From [Muricauda] lutisoli (nom. illeg.) (GTDB taxonomy: Bacteria > Bacteroidota > Bacteroidia > Flavobacteriales > Flavobacteriaceae): DNA of 64,000 nt. The translations under genes and the position numbers were made by a program. This document shows positions 50,546 to 59,543 of the stretch, one piece after another. Every line of letters starts with the position of its first letter. Within the stretch, counting starts at the first letter, position 1. A model generated the notes under the pieces. It did no database searches. It was not told the DNA's origin and was given only the letters and a program-made list of their open reading frames with translations. Location: the NCBI RefSeq assembly GCF_017313105.1, contig NZ_JAFLND010000001.1, forward strand, positions 310,001-374,000. Direction: 5' to 3'.

Positions 50546-51204
50546 AACGAAAAATAATCACGACCGGTGATGGTTCCAAGACCATCCAAATTGAGGACTG
50601 GGACGAACAGTACCACTCTAAGCACGGTGCGGTTCAAGAAGCCTATCATGTTTTTATAAAACATGGTTTAAGATTATTTCAAAATGAAAAAATCAATTTA
50701 CTGGAGATAGGTTTTGGAACGGGCTTGAATGCTCTAATCACTTTTCATGAAGCGATAGAACAACAGTTACAGATTGATTATGTAGGTGTGGAGGCTTTTC
50801 CTGTTTCTATTGAAGAAGTAAATCAATTGGGCTATTGTGAGCAGTTGGGGTTTGAAGATTTGGAAGTATCCTTCCAAAAAATGCACAGTTCCCCTTGGGA
50901 AAAGACCATTTCAATTACACCTGATTTTTCCATTTTAAAGCAAAAAAGAGATTTTAAGCAGATCAATGAGGAAAATCTGTTCAACCTTGTTTATTTTGAT
51001 GCTTTTGGTGCTAGAGTGCAGCCCGAACTCTGGACCGAGGAGATTTTCTTGCAAATGTATCGGGCATTGCAAGTAAATGGTGTTTTGGTCACCTATGCTG
51101 CCAAAGGTAGCGTACGAAGGGCCATGCAAGCGGTTGGATTTACGGTGGAACGATTGCCCGGGCCTCCAGGAAAAAGAGAAATGCTTCGCGCCAAAAAACT
51201 ATAG
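50542..51204 (+). CDS. mnmD: tRNA (mnm5s2U34) methyltransferase MnmD
   Basis: 220-residue SAM methyltransferase (former DUF752) that finishes the mnm5s2U modification at tRNA wobble U34. The SAM motif is LLEIGFGTGLNALITF; the catalytic region is LVYFDAFGARVQPELWTEE, and the end is VTYAAKGSVRRAMQAVGF...GPPGKREML. It corresponds to the N-terminal half of E. coli MnmC, without the oxidase half. The start is TTG 50542, overlapping the TGA of the previous gene (TTGA), a coupling arrangement. Confidence 0.94.
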   Translation: MKRKIITTGDGSKTIQIEDWDEQYHSKHGAVQEAYHVFIKHGLRLFQNEKINLLEIGFGTGLNALITFHEAIEQQLQIDYVGVEAFPVSIEEVNQLGYCEQLGFEDLEVSFQKMHSSPWEKTISITPDFSILKQKRDFKQINEENLFNLVYFDAFGARVQPELWTEEIFLQMYRALQVNGVLVTYAAKGSVRRAMQAVGFTVERLPGPPGKREMLRAKKL

Positions 51205-51338
51205 TATTTGCCAAGGATGTGTTAACTGGCCAGTGATAGGTGTCATAAATTGTACTAAAGTTTAAACAAATATGTTAAACCTAAATTAAGGTCTCAAAAA
51301 CAGACGATTAAACTTATAAATTTGTATAAAATGATAGT

Positions 51339-52286
51339 ATGAAGGTGTTGATAACAGGTGCTACGGGATTGGTGGGGCAGACCATAGTAGAGGTTTTGCA
51401 CCAAAGAGGTATTCCCGTAAATTATTTGACCACAAGCAAAGAAAAGATTACTTCCAAAGAAGATTTCCATGGTTTTTATTGGAATCCGGCCAAAGGGGAA
51501 ATAGACTTGGAGTGCTTTAAGGATGTTCAGGCCATAATTAATTTGGCCGGCACCAATATAGCCAAACGTTGGACTCCTGAGCATAGAAAAAAAGTACTTT
51601 CCAGCCGTGTAGATAGTCTGCAGACACTTAAAAAAGGACTGGAGCAGTCCAATAATCGAGAAGTGGAATGTTTGGTTTCCGCTTCGGCCATTGGTATTTA
51701 CCCCAGCTCCATGTGTGATTATTATGAAGAGGATACAGATAAGGTGGACAATGGCTTCCTAGGAGAGGTTGTGACCAAATGGGAAGCTGAGGCAGAAACA
51801 TTTAAGGACTTAGGAGTTGATGTGGCCAAAATCCGGATCGGTCTGGTTTTGTCCAAAGATGGTGGAGCTCTGCCCAAAATGGCCCTGCCCATTAAAAACT
51901 TTGTAGGTGCACCCATAGGTAGTGGTGATCAATGGCAATCTTGGATTCATATTGAAGATTTGGCACAGATGTTTGCTTTTGCCGTTGAAAACAACCTGCA
52001 AGGAACATATAATGGCGTGGCTCCAAACCCTGTTACAAATACAAAGCTTACCAAAGAATTGGCTAGAATTTTGGATAGACCTCTTTGGATGCCCAATGTT
52101 CCCGCGTTTATTTTAAAAGTGATTTTGGGCAAAATGTCGACACTTTTGTTGGCTAGCCAGCGTGTAAGCAGTAAAAAGATTGAAGATGAGGGGTTTTCCT
52201 TTCAGTATGTAAATATTTGTCAAGCGCTGAAAGCTTTGTACGCACCTCAAGGGGAAGAAGGAGTTCCTGTATCCATTGAGGCATAG
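51339..52286 (+). CDS. TIGR01777 family NAD-dependent epimerase-like protein
   Basis: 315 residues. An N-terminal Rossmann motif MKVLITGATGLVGQTIV, then INLAGTNIAKRWTPEHRKKVLSSR, the active-site region SASAIGIYPSS, VAKIRIGLVLSKDGGALP and a C-terminal DUF1731 stretch (LARILDRPLWMPNVPAFILK). Members are extended short-chain dehydrogenases, YfcH/SDR39U1-like, with no established substrate. Transcribed alone and ended by a UUCG-loop terminator. Confidence 0.94.
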   Translation: MKVLITGATGLVGQTIVEVLHQRGIPVNYLTTSKEKITSKEDFHGFYWNPAKGEIDLECFKDVQAIINLAGTNIAKRWTPEHRKKVLSSRVDSLQTLKKGLEQSNNREVECLVSASAIGIYPSSMCDYYEEDTDKVDNGFLGEVVTKWEAEAETFKDLGVDVAKIRIGLVLSKDGGALPKMALPIKNFVGAPIGSGDQWQSWIHIEDLAQMFAFAVENNLQGTYNGVAPNPVTNTKLTKELARILDRPLWMPNVPAFILKVILGKMSTLLLASQRVSSKKIEDEGFSFQYVNICQALKALYAPQGEEGVPVSIEA

Positions 52287-52316
52287 GAACCCATTTTCAT
52301 GACGATTTTAATGTGT

Positions 52317-52341
52317 AAAGTCCGCTTCGGCGGCTTTTTTT
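52317..52341 (+). terminator. terminator with UUCG tetraloop
   Basis: Stem AAAG-CCGC / GCGG-CTTT with one bulged T, capped by a C(UUCG)G tetraloop, then a T run. The UUCG loop closed by C-G is exceptionally stable. Confidence 0.85.
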
Positions 52342-52423
52342 ATGTTTTGCGGTGACATTTTGACATTTTTGGACAATTGGCAGTACTTTTGCCACTTCAA
52401 ATCGGAATAAATAACAATAGAAC

Positions 52424-52999
52424 ATGAGCGATAAAAGTAAGGTTGAGGAAATGGAAGATGAGCCTAAAAAAGGGCAAACCGAAGAGAGTACTGAGCTGAA
52501 CGATGAGCATATAGAAGCCAAAAACGAGGAAGAGAACGGGGAAGAACTTTCCGAAGAGGAAAAGTTACGCGAGGATTTGGCCAAGGAAAAGGAAAAGTTC
52601 CTTAGACTTTTTGCAGAGTTTGAAAATTACAAGCGAAGAACTTCTAAGGAGCGTATGGATTTGTTCAAAACAGCTGGACAGGAGGTCATGGTGGCCTTGT
52701 TGCCCATTATGGATGATTTTGATCGTGCCTTAAAGGAACTCTCCAAGTCGGAGGACAAAGAAATGTTCAAAGGAGTTGAACTCATCAGCAATAAGTTCAA
52801 GGAGACCCTTAAGAACAAAGGTTTGGAACAAGTTCAGGTGGAGCCCGGGGATACATTCGATGCCGAGGTGCACGATGCCATCACGCAAATACCGGCACCT
52901 GACAAGAAAATGAAAGGGAAAATCATAGATGTCGTTGAAAAAGGTTTCAAACTTGGTGACCGAATCATCAGACATCCAAAAGTTGTTGTTGGAAACTAA
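52424..52999 (+). CDS. grpE: nucleotide exchange factor GrpE
   Basis: 191-residue cochaperone that releases ADP from DnaK. A long acidic N terminus at about 1-55 (EEENGEELSEEEKL), a coiled coil at about 48-75 (KEKFLRLFAEFENYKRRTSKER), LLPIMDDFDRAL, and a beta domain with VEPGDTFDAEVHDAI and GFKLGDRIIRHPKVVV. It is 6 bp upstream of dnaJ. dnaK is not in the window. Confidence 0.97.
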   Translation: MSDKSKVEEMEDEPKKGQTEESTELNDEHIEAKNEEENGEELSEEEKLREDLAKEKEKFLRLFAEFENYKRRTSKERMDLFKTAGQEVMVALLPIMDDFDRALKELSKSEDKEMFKGVELISNKFKETLKNKGLEQVQVEPGDTFDAEVHDAITQIPAPDKKMKGKIIDVVEKGFKLGDRIIRHPKVVVGN

Positions 53000-53005
53000 A
53001 GCTGT

Positions 53006-54121
53006 ATGAAGGAAGATTATTACGAAATATTGGGAGTCTCCAAAGGAGCTTCAGCTGCAGAAATAAAAAAGGCCTACCGAAAAAAGGCCATCGAATTCCA
53101 CCCGGATAAGAATCCAGGCGATACCAAAGCTGAGGAAATGTTCAAGAAATCCGCCGAGGCTTATGAAGTGTTGGGCAACCCTGACAAAAGGGCAAAGTAT
53201 GACCAATTTGGCCATGCAGCCTTCGATGGTAGCGGAGGATTTGGCGGCGGAGGTATGAACATGGATGATATCTTTAGTCAGTTCGGTGATATTTTTGGAG
53301 GAGCCTTTGGCGGTGGATTCAGCGGATTTGGTGGATTTGGCGGCGGACAACGCAGGGCCAAGGGAAGCAACTTGCGTATTCGTGTAAAGTTGACGCTGGA
53401 AGAAGTTGCCAACGGAGTGGAGAAGAAAGTCAAGGTAAGGCGTAAGCTTCAAGCGGACGGCGTAACCTATAAAACCTGTCCCACTTGTAATGGTACCGGA
53501 CAGATTACCAAGATTACCAATACCATATTGGGTAGAATGCAAACGGCAACCACTTGTACTACTTGCGGCGGCGCAGGGCAGTCCATAGACAAAAAACCTG
53601 CTGGAGCCGATGCTCAGGGCCTAAAAGTGGAAGAGGAGACCGTTTCCATTAAAATACCACCGGGAGTAGAGGACGGCATGCAACTTAAAGTAGCAGGAAA
53701 AGGTAACGATGCCCCTGGTAACGGAATAGCAGGGGATTTGTTGGTGGCCATTGAAACTTTGGAGCACGATACCCTAAAGCGTGAAGGGGACAACCTACAT
53801 TATGATTTGTACATAAGTATGCCCGAGGCAGTTCTGGGCAGTTCCAAAGAAATTGACGCAATAGGCGGGAAAGTCCGTATAAAACTGGAACCAGGCCTAC
53901 AGTCTGGAAAAATTTTAAGGCTCAGAGGCAAGGGAATCAACAGTCTCAATGGCTATGGAGCAGGAGATTTGTTGGTGCACGTAAATGTTTGGACACCAAA
54001 GAATATAAATAAAGAGCAAAAGGAATTTTTTGAGCGTATGCAGGACGATGACAATTTTGTCCCCAGGCCCGAAAAATCTGATAAATCCTTTTTTGAGAAG
54101 GTAAAAGATATGTTCTCTTAA
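53006..54121 (+). CDS. dnaJ: chaperone DnaJ with a reduced zinc-finger region
   Basis: 371-residue Hsp40. J domain at 1-70 with HPD at 32-34, Gly/Phe region at about 74-115, zinc region, and C-terminal substrate-binding beta domains. Only two CxxCxGxG-type repeats are visible (Cys158/Cys161 in CPTCNGTG and Cys184/Cys187 in CTTCGGAG) rather than four, so only one zinc site can form. I believe this shortened form is common in flavobacteria. It is co-transcribed with grpE and followed by a terminator. Confidence 0.96.
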   Translation: MKEDYYEILGVSKGASAAEIKKAYRKKAIEFHPDKNPGDTKAEEMFKKSAEAYEVLGNPDKRAKYDQFGHAAFDGSGGFGGGGMNMDDIFSQFGDIFGGAFGGGFSGFGGFGGGQRRAKGSNLRIRVKLTLEEVANGVEKKVKVRRKLQADGVTYKTCPTCNGTGQITKITNTILGRMQTATTCTTCGGAGQSIDKKPAGADAQGLKVEEETVSIKIPPGVEDGMQLKVAGKGNDAPGNGIAGDLLVAIETLEHDTLKREGDNLHYDLYISMPEAVLGSSKEIDAIGGKVRIKLEPGLQSGKILRLRGKGINSLNGYGAGDLLVHVNVWTPKNINKEQKEFFERMQDDDNFVPRPEKSDKSFFEKVKDMFS

Positions 54122-54152
54122 GAATAAAAACCTTCTGTTAAAATAAAAAACG

Positions 54153-54160
54153 TATATTTG
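54153..54160 (+). promoter_or_regulatory. isolated -7-like box after dnaJ
   Basis: TATATTTG, full match to TAnnTTTG, 31 bp past the dnaJ stop and about 55 bp before a terminator hairpin. No TTG lies at proper spacing. It may drive a short transcript. Confidence 0.3.
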
Positions 54161-54213
54161 AAACTGATGTTGGGTGACCGATATCTAATTTTCTTTTTCA
54201 TAGCAATTTTTTT

Positions 54214-54250
54214 CCCATCCTTGATTTTTTTAAGGGTGGGTTTTTGTTTT
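54214..54250 (+). terminator. terminator of grpE-dnaJ
   Basis: 9-bp stem CCCATCCTT / AAGGGTGGG (one G-U pair), 9-nt loop, followed by TTTTTGTTTTT. Confidence 0.85.
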
Positions 54251-54301
54251 TATAGGAAATAAGGTATCCAGCAAATACATATCTTTGAAAAAATTGTTTA
54301 C

Positions 54302-55240
54302 ATGGATCATATCCTTGTTGCCGAAAATGTGACCAAAACTTATGGTGATTACACAGCGCTGAGCAACATTTCACTACAAATTCCCACGAATTGCATTTAT
54401 GGACTCTTGGGTCCTAACGGGGCCGGTAAAACCTCGTTCATCAGGATTATCAATCAAATAACGCATCAGGATTCCGGTGATATTTTTTTGAATGGTGAAC
54501 CTTTGGCCCCAAAGCATATTGCATCCATTGGGTACCTGCCCGAGGAACGAGGGTTGTATAAAAGTATGAAAGTAGGCGAGCAGGCATTGTACTTGGCGCA
54601 ATTGAAAGGATTGTCCAAAAGCGAGGCCAAGAAGCGTCTTCTATATTGGTTCGACCGCTTGAACATTGGGGATTGGTGGGATAAAAAGATACAAGAGCTC
54701 TCGAAGGGGATGGCACAAAAAATTCAGTTTATTGTTACCGTGCTCCATGAACCCAAACTATTGATCTTTGATGAGCCTTTCAGTGGTTTTGACCCCATAA
54801 ATGCCAACATCATCAAGGATGAAATCCTTCAACTAAAGGAAAACGGAACCTCTATTATTTTTTCCACACACCGAATGGAATCGGTGGAAGAGCTATGTGA
54901 GCACATTGCCCTTATACACAAATCGGAAAAAATCCTTGACGGAAAATTGTCCGATATCAAAAAAGCCTACAAGAGCAATATATTCGATGTAGGTCTTTAT
55001 GTGGAAAAAGATGCAGCTGCAATGATGCGTTCATTGAAAGACAAATTCAATATTCTTTCCTCTGTGGTTGATGCCGATGAAAATCAATTGAACTTTAAGG
55101 TGCAATTGTCATCCTATCAAACAGGGGACATTTTAACGGAACTTTCCAAAGGTGCCAATATTAACAGGTTCGAGGAAACCATACCATCTGCTAACGATAT
55201 TTTTATTCAAACCGTAAACAACAAGGACAATGGCCAGTAA
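54302..55240 (+). CDS. ABC exporter ATP-binding protein (NatA-like)
   Basis: 312 residues. Walker A GPNGAGKTS, signature LSKGMAQK (the usual LSGGQ is altered), Walker B LLIFDEPFSGFDP, switch His in FSTHRM, and a C-terminal extension of about 80 residues typical of NatA/CcmA-like exporters. It overlaps the permease gene by 11 bp. Substrate unknown; Na+ or drug export is a family-level guess. Confidence 0.94.
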   Translation: MDHILVAENVTKTYGDYTALSNISLQIPTNCIYGLLGPNGAGKTSFIRIINQITHQDSGDIFLNGEPLAPKHIASIGYLPEERGLYKSMKVGEQALYLAQLKGLSKSEAKKRLLYWFDRLNIGDWWDKKIQELSKGMAQKIQFIVTVLHEPKLLIFDEPFSGFDPINANIIKDEILQLKENGTSIIFSTHRMESVEELCEHIALIHKSEKILDGKLSDIKKAYKSNIFDVGLYVEKDAAAMMRSLKDKFNILSSVVDADENQLNFKVQLSSYQTGDILTELSKGANINRFEETIPSANDIFIQTVNNKDNGQ

Positions 55241-56570
55241 ATTAGGGTTGATCATTAAACGGGAGTATTTGGCCAAGGTGCGCAACCGTTCCTTTGTTGT
55301 TATGACCATTTTAAGTCCACTTTTAATGGTTGGAATGATTGTTCTTATAGCCTATTTGGCCAAGGTAAATGACGATGAGACCAGAGTGGTGACGGTTTTG
55401 AACGAAAGTTCCTTTTTTCAAAGTGACTTCAATCCCTCAAAAAATATTTCTTTCGTTCATCTGAAAGATTTGAGTTTGGAGCAGGCAAAAGATTCCACTA
55501 CGGCATTGGAATATTACGGATTGCTGTACATTCCACCGGCTCCGACCGTCGAGCAGGTTGCCAATGCCGCTTATCTGTATACCAAGGACAATCCAAACAC
55601 ATCGGTGACACAGGAATTGGAGGATATATTTCAGAGCCGTTTGAGACAAGACAGGTTGCAAAAGTTGGGGGTGAGTTCTGAGCAATTTTCCAGTGTGGAA
55701 AAATCTTTCGAAATAAATCTTTCAACGTTCGATGGAGAAAAGAGTATGAAAGGTATCAACGAGATCAAAGCTTTTATCGGGGGAGGTTTTGGATACGCCA
55801 TCATGATGTTCATTATTATTTACGGCGGTTTTGTGATGCGAAGTGTGATCGAAGAAAAAACCAGTAGGATCATCGAGGTGATCATTTCCTCGGTAAAGCC
55901 TTTTCAATTAATGCTGGGCAAGATCATTGGTAATTCCTTGGCGGGAATCACGCAGTTTTCCATCTGGATTATCTCCGCATCAGTATTAATGTTTGTAGTT
56001 GTATTGATTTTTGGGGTGGACCTGACAGCGCTTTCTGCGGACAGTACTGGTGTGACTCCTGGAGCAATGGGCGTGTCTCAATTAGGTGCAATGGATAGTG
56101 AAATGATGATGTACGCAAAAGAAATTTACGATATTCCTTGGGGCTTATTGATTATATCTTTCTTCATATATTTTGTTCTGGGGTATCTTATTTACAGTTC
56201 CATTTACGCAGCCATTGGTGCGGCTGTGGATAATGAGACAGATACACAGCAATTTATTTTCCCTATTATATTACCTTTAATGTTGGCTATTTATGTTGGG
56301 TTCTTTTCCGTATTCAGTAATCCACATGGGCCCATTGCAGTCGGGTTTTCGTTGTTTCCATTAACATCACCAATTGTAATGCTGATGAGGTTGCCTGGGG
56401 GAGTAGGGGAAGGAGGAGTGCCCTTATGGCAATTTTTATTGTCTATATTTCTTTTGATCGTTACCTTTTTGGGTATCGTATCATTGGCGGCTAAAATTTA
56501 TAGAACCGGTATCTTAATGTACGGTAAAAAGCCTACATACAAAGAATTGATTAAGTGGTTAAGATATTAG
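55230..56570 (+). CDS. ABC-2 type permease (NatB-like)
   Basis: 446-residue membrane protein. One N-terminal helix (about 22-44) precedes a large extracytoplasmic domain at about 45-180, then five to six helices (about 185-210, 240-265, 305-330, 340-365, 375-395, 405-430). The family motif EEKTSRIIEVIISSVKPFQLMLGKIIG follows helix 2. It pairs with the ATPase gene it overlaps. The large exported loop is typical of NatB-like exporters. Confidence 0.93.
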   Translation: MASKLGLIIKREYLAKVRNRSFVVMTILSPLLMVGMIVLIAYLAKVNDDETRVVTVLNESSFFQSDFNPSKNISFVHLKDLSLEQAKDSTTALEYYGLLYIPPAPTVEQVANAAYLYTKDNPNTSVTQELEDIFQSRLRQDRLQKLGVSSEQFSSVEKSFEINLSTFDGEKSMKGINEIKAFIGGGFGYAIMMFIIIYGGFVMRSVIEEKTSRIIEVIISSVKPFQLMLGKIIGNSLAGITQFSIWIISASVLMFVVVLIFGVDLTALSADSTGVTPGAMGVSQLGAMDSEMMMYAKEIYDIPWGLLIISFFIYFVLGYLIYSSIYAAIGAAVDNETDTQQFIFPIILPLMLAIYVGFFSVFSNPHGPIAVGFSLFPLTSPIVMLMRLPGGVGEGGVPLWQFLLSIFLLIVTFLGIVSLAAKIYRTGILMYGKKPTYKELIKWLRY

Positions 56571-56576
56571 AGCAGT

Positions 56577-57464
56577 ATGCAAGAAGGAGCAGAAGATATA
56601 AAGGAAATTATACAGGAAGATGTTTGGGGGTCCATTAAAGATTTTTTAGATCTGGGATTCCATATTGGTCAGGGCGAAAAATCCATTCACCTTACCATTG
56701 GATTATTGTTGCTTTTAACCCTAACATTGATCGCAACAAACTTTATACTTAAATGGCTACGGCATCTCATAACCCGAAAAATGCAACAGGAAGACAAGCA
56801 AAAGTTTTCCAGTGTTTTTAAGTTCCTGAACTATGTAATTTACCTGATTGCAGTTTTGGTCACCTTAAGTGCTGCAGGGGTGGACATTACCTTGGTAATT
56901 ACGGCATCGGCCGCGCTGTTCGTTGGTTTGGGGCTCGCCTTGCAAGAATTGTTCAAAGATATTCTTGGAGGTATTTTTATTATAGTCGACAAATCCCTGC
57001 AAGTTGGGGATGTTGTGGAAGTAGATGGGAAAGTAGGCAAGGTGTTCGAAATTAAATTGCGCACCACTAGGGCCATTACACGTGACGACAAGGTGTTGAT
57101 ACTGCCCAACCATAAATTTATAAGCGACATTGTTTACAATTATACTCAAAACCATAGAACCACACGTGAAAAAGTAAGTGTGGGTGTAGCTTATGGAAGT
57201 GATGTTGATCTGGTGACGAAAATATTGGAGGAAATAGCCCATGGGCAAAGGCAGGTACTCAAAAGCCCAAAACCATTTGTACTTTTTGAGGATTTTGGGG
57301 ATTCGGCCTTGATTTTTTCCATATACTTTTTTACCAACGATACTTTTAGGGACCCAAGGATAAAAAGCGAAATGCGTTATAAGATCAATGCCAAGTTCAA
57401 AGAGAACAACGTTAGTATACCGTTCCCACAGCGCGACATACACATTATTCAGCCTAAACAATAG
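56577..57464 (+). CDS. MscS family mechanosensitive channel
   Basis: 295 residues. Helices at about 41-60 and 83-103, then the pore-lining helix region ITASAALFVGLGLALQELFKDILGGIFIIVDKSLQVGDVVEV and a cytoplasmic beta domain with GKVFEIKLRTTRAITRDDKVLILPNHKF and a C-terminal alpha/beta domain ending PFPQRDIHI. It opens on membrane tension to release solutes. It starts 6 bp after the permease gene and ends 6 bp before the likely start of the DUF6268 gene. Confidence 0.95.
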   Translation: MQEGAEDIKEIIQEDVWGSIKDFLDLGFHIGQGEKSIHLTIGLLLLLTLTLIATNFILKWLRHLITRKMQQEDKQKFSSVFKFLNYVIYLIAVLVTLSAAGVDITLVITASAALFVGLGLALQELFKDILGGIFIIVDKSLQVGDVVEVDGKVGKVFEIKLRTTRAITRDDKVLILPNHKFISDIVYNYTQNHRTTREKVSVGVAYGSDVDLVTKILEEIAHGQRQVLKSPKPFVLFEDFGDSALIFSIYFFTNDTFRDPRIKSEMRYKINAKFKENNVSIPFPQRDIHIIQPKQ

Positions 57465-57470
57465 ATAGAC

Positions 57471-58367
57471 ATAAAAAACTCAGTTAACCATATTGCAATC
57501 AGAAAGTGGTTCATTTTCATTGTAATACTTTGCGGCTCCAATATATGGGCACAGAGCACGGATATTTTTAGGGTGGAATACCTCAATATCCCCGAAAATG
57601 ATACAGGGATCAAAACACAACGCTATAAGGCGCTTCTGAATTTGCCCATAAAGCTCAATGAAAAGGAGGATTATCTTATTACCGGAATGGAATACAATCG
57701 TTTCGATATGGGATATTCCGAGAATTTGCCTTTTGATAAAAGTGAACTGATACGCTTTCATGTTATCGATTTGAATGTGGGCTACCTCACCAAATGGAAT
57801 GAAAATTGGAACCTGGTCACCATTTTAACACCAAGAATGGCTTCCAATTTCATGAACGGTACCGTTACCGACGATTTTTTTATGAATGCCACTGCAACTT
57901 TTTGGAAAGAACGCCCAAATGCAGATAAGCCGTATCGTATTGTTTTGGGGTTGACCTACAATAGCACAACCGGATTACCGGTGCCCCTTCCCTTGGTCAA
58001 CTATTATCGTAGGTTTCATCCCAATTGGTCGTTTACGTTTGGAATACCAAAATCAAGTTTACGGCATTACTTCAATAAAAAGCATTCCTTGGAAATGGCA
58101 CTATTATTGGATGGTTACTTTATAAACCTTCAGAACGATATTCTTTTGGACAACGGCCAAGTGGCTTCGAAGATATCGCTTACTTCATTGTTGGGAACAT
58201 TGGTGTACCAATATAATATATCCAAGAGAATGTCGCTTTTTGCCATGGTCGGTAAAACGGTTGTTCAGGAAGGAATATTAAGAAATGATGATCAAGGCAA
58301 GGTTTATTTGTTGAATGACGAATCAAATTTTTATATTAGAACAGGCTTCAAAATAGGAGTATTTTAA
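57471..58367 (+). CDS. DUF6268-like outer-membrane protein with apparent AUA start
   Basis: The first conventional start in frame is GTG 57573, but the frame is open back to the MscS stop and encodes a clear signal peptide upstream (IRKWFIFIVILCGSNIWAQ). No ATG, GTG or TTG lies before it; the best fit is ATA 57471 followed by AAA AAC, giving 298 residues. ATT 57492 is an alternative. The body has alternating strands (FDMGYSENLPF, NLVTILTPRMASNF, VLGLTYNSTTGLPVPLPLVNYY) and a C-terminal strand NFYIRTGFKIGVF typical of barrels. Family assignment is moderate. Confidence 0.75.
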   Translation: MKNSVNHIAIRKWFIFIVILCGSNIWAQSTDIFRVEYLNIPENDTGIKTQRYKALLNLPIKLNEKEDYLITGMEYNRFDMGYSENLPFDKSELIRFHVIDLNVGYLTKWNENWNLVTILTPRMASNFMNGTVTDDFFMNATATFWKERPNADKPYRIVLGLTYNSTTGLPVPLPLVNYYRRFHPNWSFTFGIPKSSLRHYFNKKHSLEMALLLDGYFINLQNDILLDNGQVASKISLTSLLGTLVYQYNISKRMSLFAMVGKTVVQEGILRNDDQGKVYLLNDESNFYIRTGFKIGVF

Positions 58368-58377
58368 ATAGCAGCTT

Positions 58378-59541
58378 ATGTCAAAAATTTTGGTAATAGA
58401 GGACGAATCGGCAATTAGAAGGGTATTGGTTAAAATACTTGCTGAAGAAAACGACAGCTATAATGTAGTGGAGGCGGAAAACGGCCTTGCCGGTATCGAT
58501 GCCATCAAAAAAGAAGATTTTGACCTAGTACTGTGTGATATTAAGATGCCCAAGATGGATGGGGTGGAAGTCTTGGAAGCCGCCAAAAAGATTAAACCTG
58601 AAATCCCCTTCATTATGATTTCGGGACATGGGGATTTGGACACGGCCGTGAACACCATGAGGTTGGGCGCCTATGATTATATCTCCAAGCCACCGGATTT
58701 AAATAGATTACTGACCACGGTTCGTAACGCTCTGGAAAGAAAGGAACTTGCCGTTGAGAATAAAGTGCTAAAGAAAAAGGTCTCCAAGAACTACGAGATG
58801 ATCGGGGAAAGCAAGGAAATAGCTGCAATCAAGGAAATGATTGAAAAAGTGGCGCCAACCGATGCCCGAGTGCTGATCACAGGCTCCAATGGTACAGGAA
58901 AGGAACTGGTGGCCCACTGGGTGCACCAAAAAAGCCCTCGATCATCATCGCCATTTGTAGAGGTCAATTGTGCCGCTATTCCCTCAGAACTGATAGAAAG
59001 TGAGTTGTTCGGACATGTTAAGGGTGCTTTTACATCGGCTGTAAAAGATAGGGCCGGTAAGTTTGAAGCAGCGAACAAGGGAACCATATTTTTGGATGAA
59101 ATCGGGGATATGAGTTTGTCCGCACAGGCCAAAGTGTTAAGGGCCTTGCAAGAGAACAAAATCAGTCGCGTAGGTTCCGATAAGGATATTAAAGTGGATG
59201 TTCGTGTACTCGCAGCCACAAATAAAGATTTAAAAAAGGAGATAGAAGAAGGTAAATTCAGGGAAGACCTTTACCATCGCCTTGCAGTGATCTTGATCAA
59301 AGTACCTGCACTAAACGATAGGCGCGATGATATACCTTTGCTAATAGAGCATTTCTCCAAAAAAATTTCATCCGAACAAGGTACCGGACAAAAGAGTTTC
59401 TCCAAAAAGGCGATAGATCTACTAAAAAGCTACGATTGGACCGGAAATGTACGGGAACTCCGTAATGTGGTGGAACGATTGATCATCTTGGGCGGAAAGG
59501 AAGTATCCGAGGAAGATGTGAAATTATTCGCAAGCAAATAG
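58378..59541 (+). CDS. NtrC-family sigma-54 activator lacking a DNA-binding domain
   Basis: 387 residues. Receiver domain at 1-120 with phospho-acceptor Asp54 and Lys104. The AAA+ domain at about 140-380 has Walker A GSNGTGKE (169-176, usually GESGTGKE), sigma-54 loop GAFTSA (216-221, usually GAFTGA), Walker B FLDEIGD and an arginine-finger region FREDLYHRL. The protein ends after NVVERLIILGG and a short tail, so the Fis-type helix-turn-helix of about 60-80 residues is missing. No partner histidine kinase is adjacent. Confidence 0.94.
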   Translation: MSKILVIEDESAIRRVLVKILAEENDSYNVVEAENGLAGIDAIKKEDFDLVLCDIKMPKMDGVEVLEAAKKIKPEIPFIMISGHGDLDTAVNTMRLGAYDYISKPPDLNRLLTTVRNALERKELAVENKVLKKKVSKNYEMIGESKEIAAIKEMIEKVAPTDARVLITGSNGTGKELVAHWVHQKSPRSSSPFVEVNCAAIPSELIESELFGHVKGAFTSAVKDRAGKFEAANKGTIFLDEIGDMSLSAQAKVLRALQENKISRVGSDKDIKVDVRVLAATNKDLKKEIEEGKFREDLYHRLAVILIKVPALNDRRDDIPLLIEHFSKKISSEQGTGQKSFSKKAIDLLKSYDWTGNVRELRNVVERLIILGGKEVSEEDVKLFASK

Positions 59542-59543
59542 GT

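Noticed and set aside
56865..57461. Minus-strand ORF of 198 codons
   Set aside because: Antisense to the MscS gene, which has the expected family motifs; no recognisable domain.
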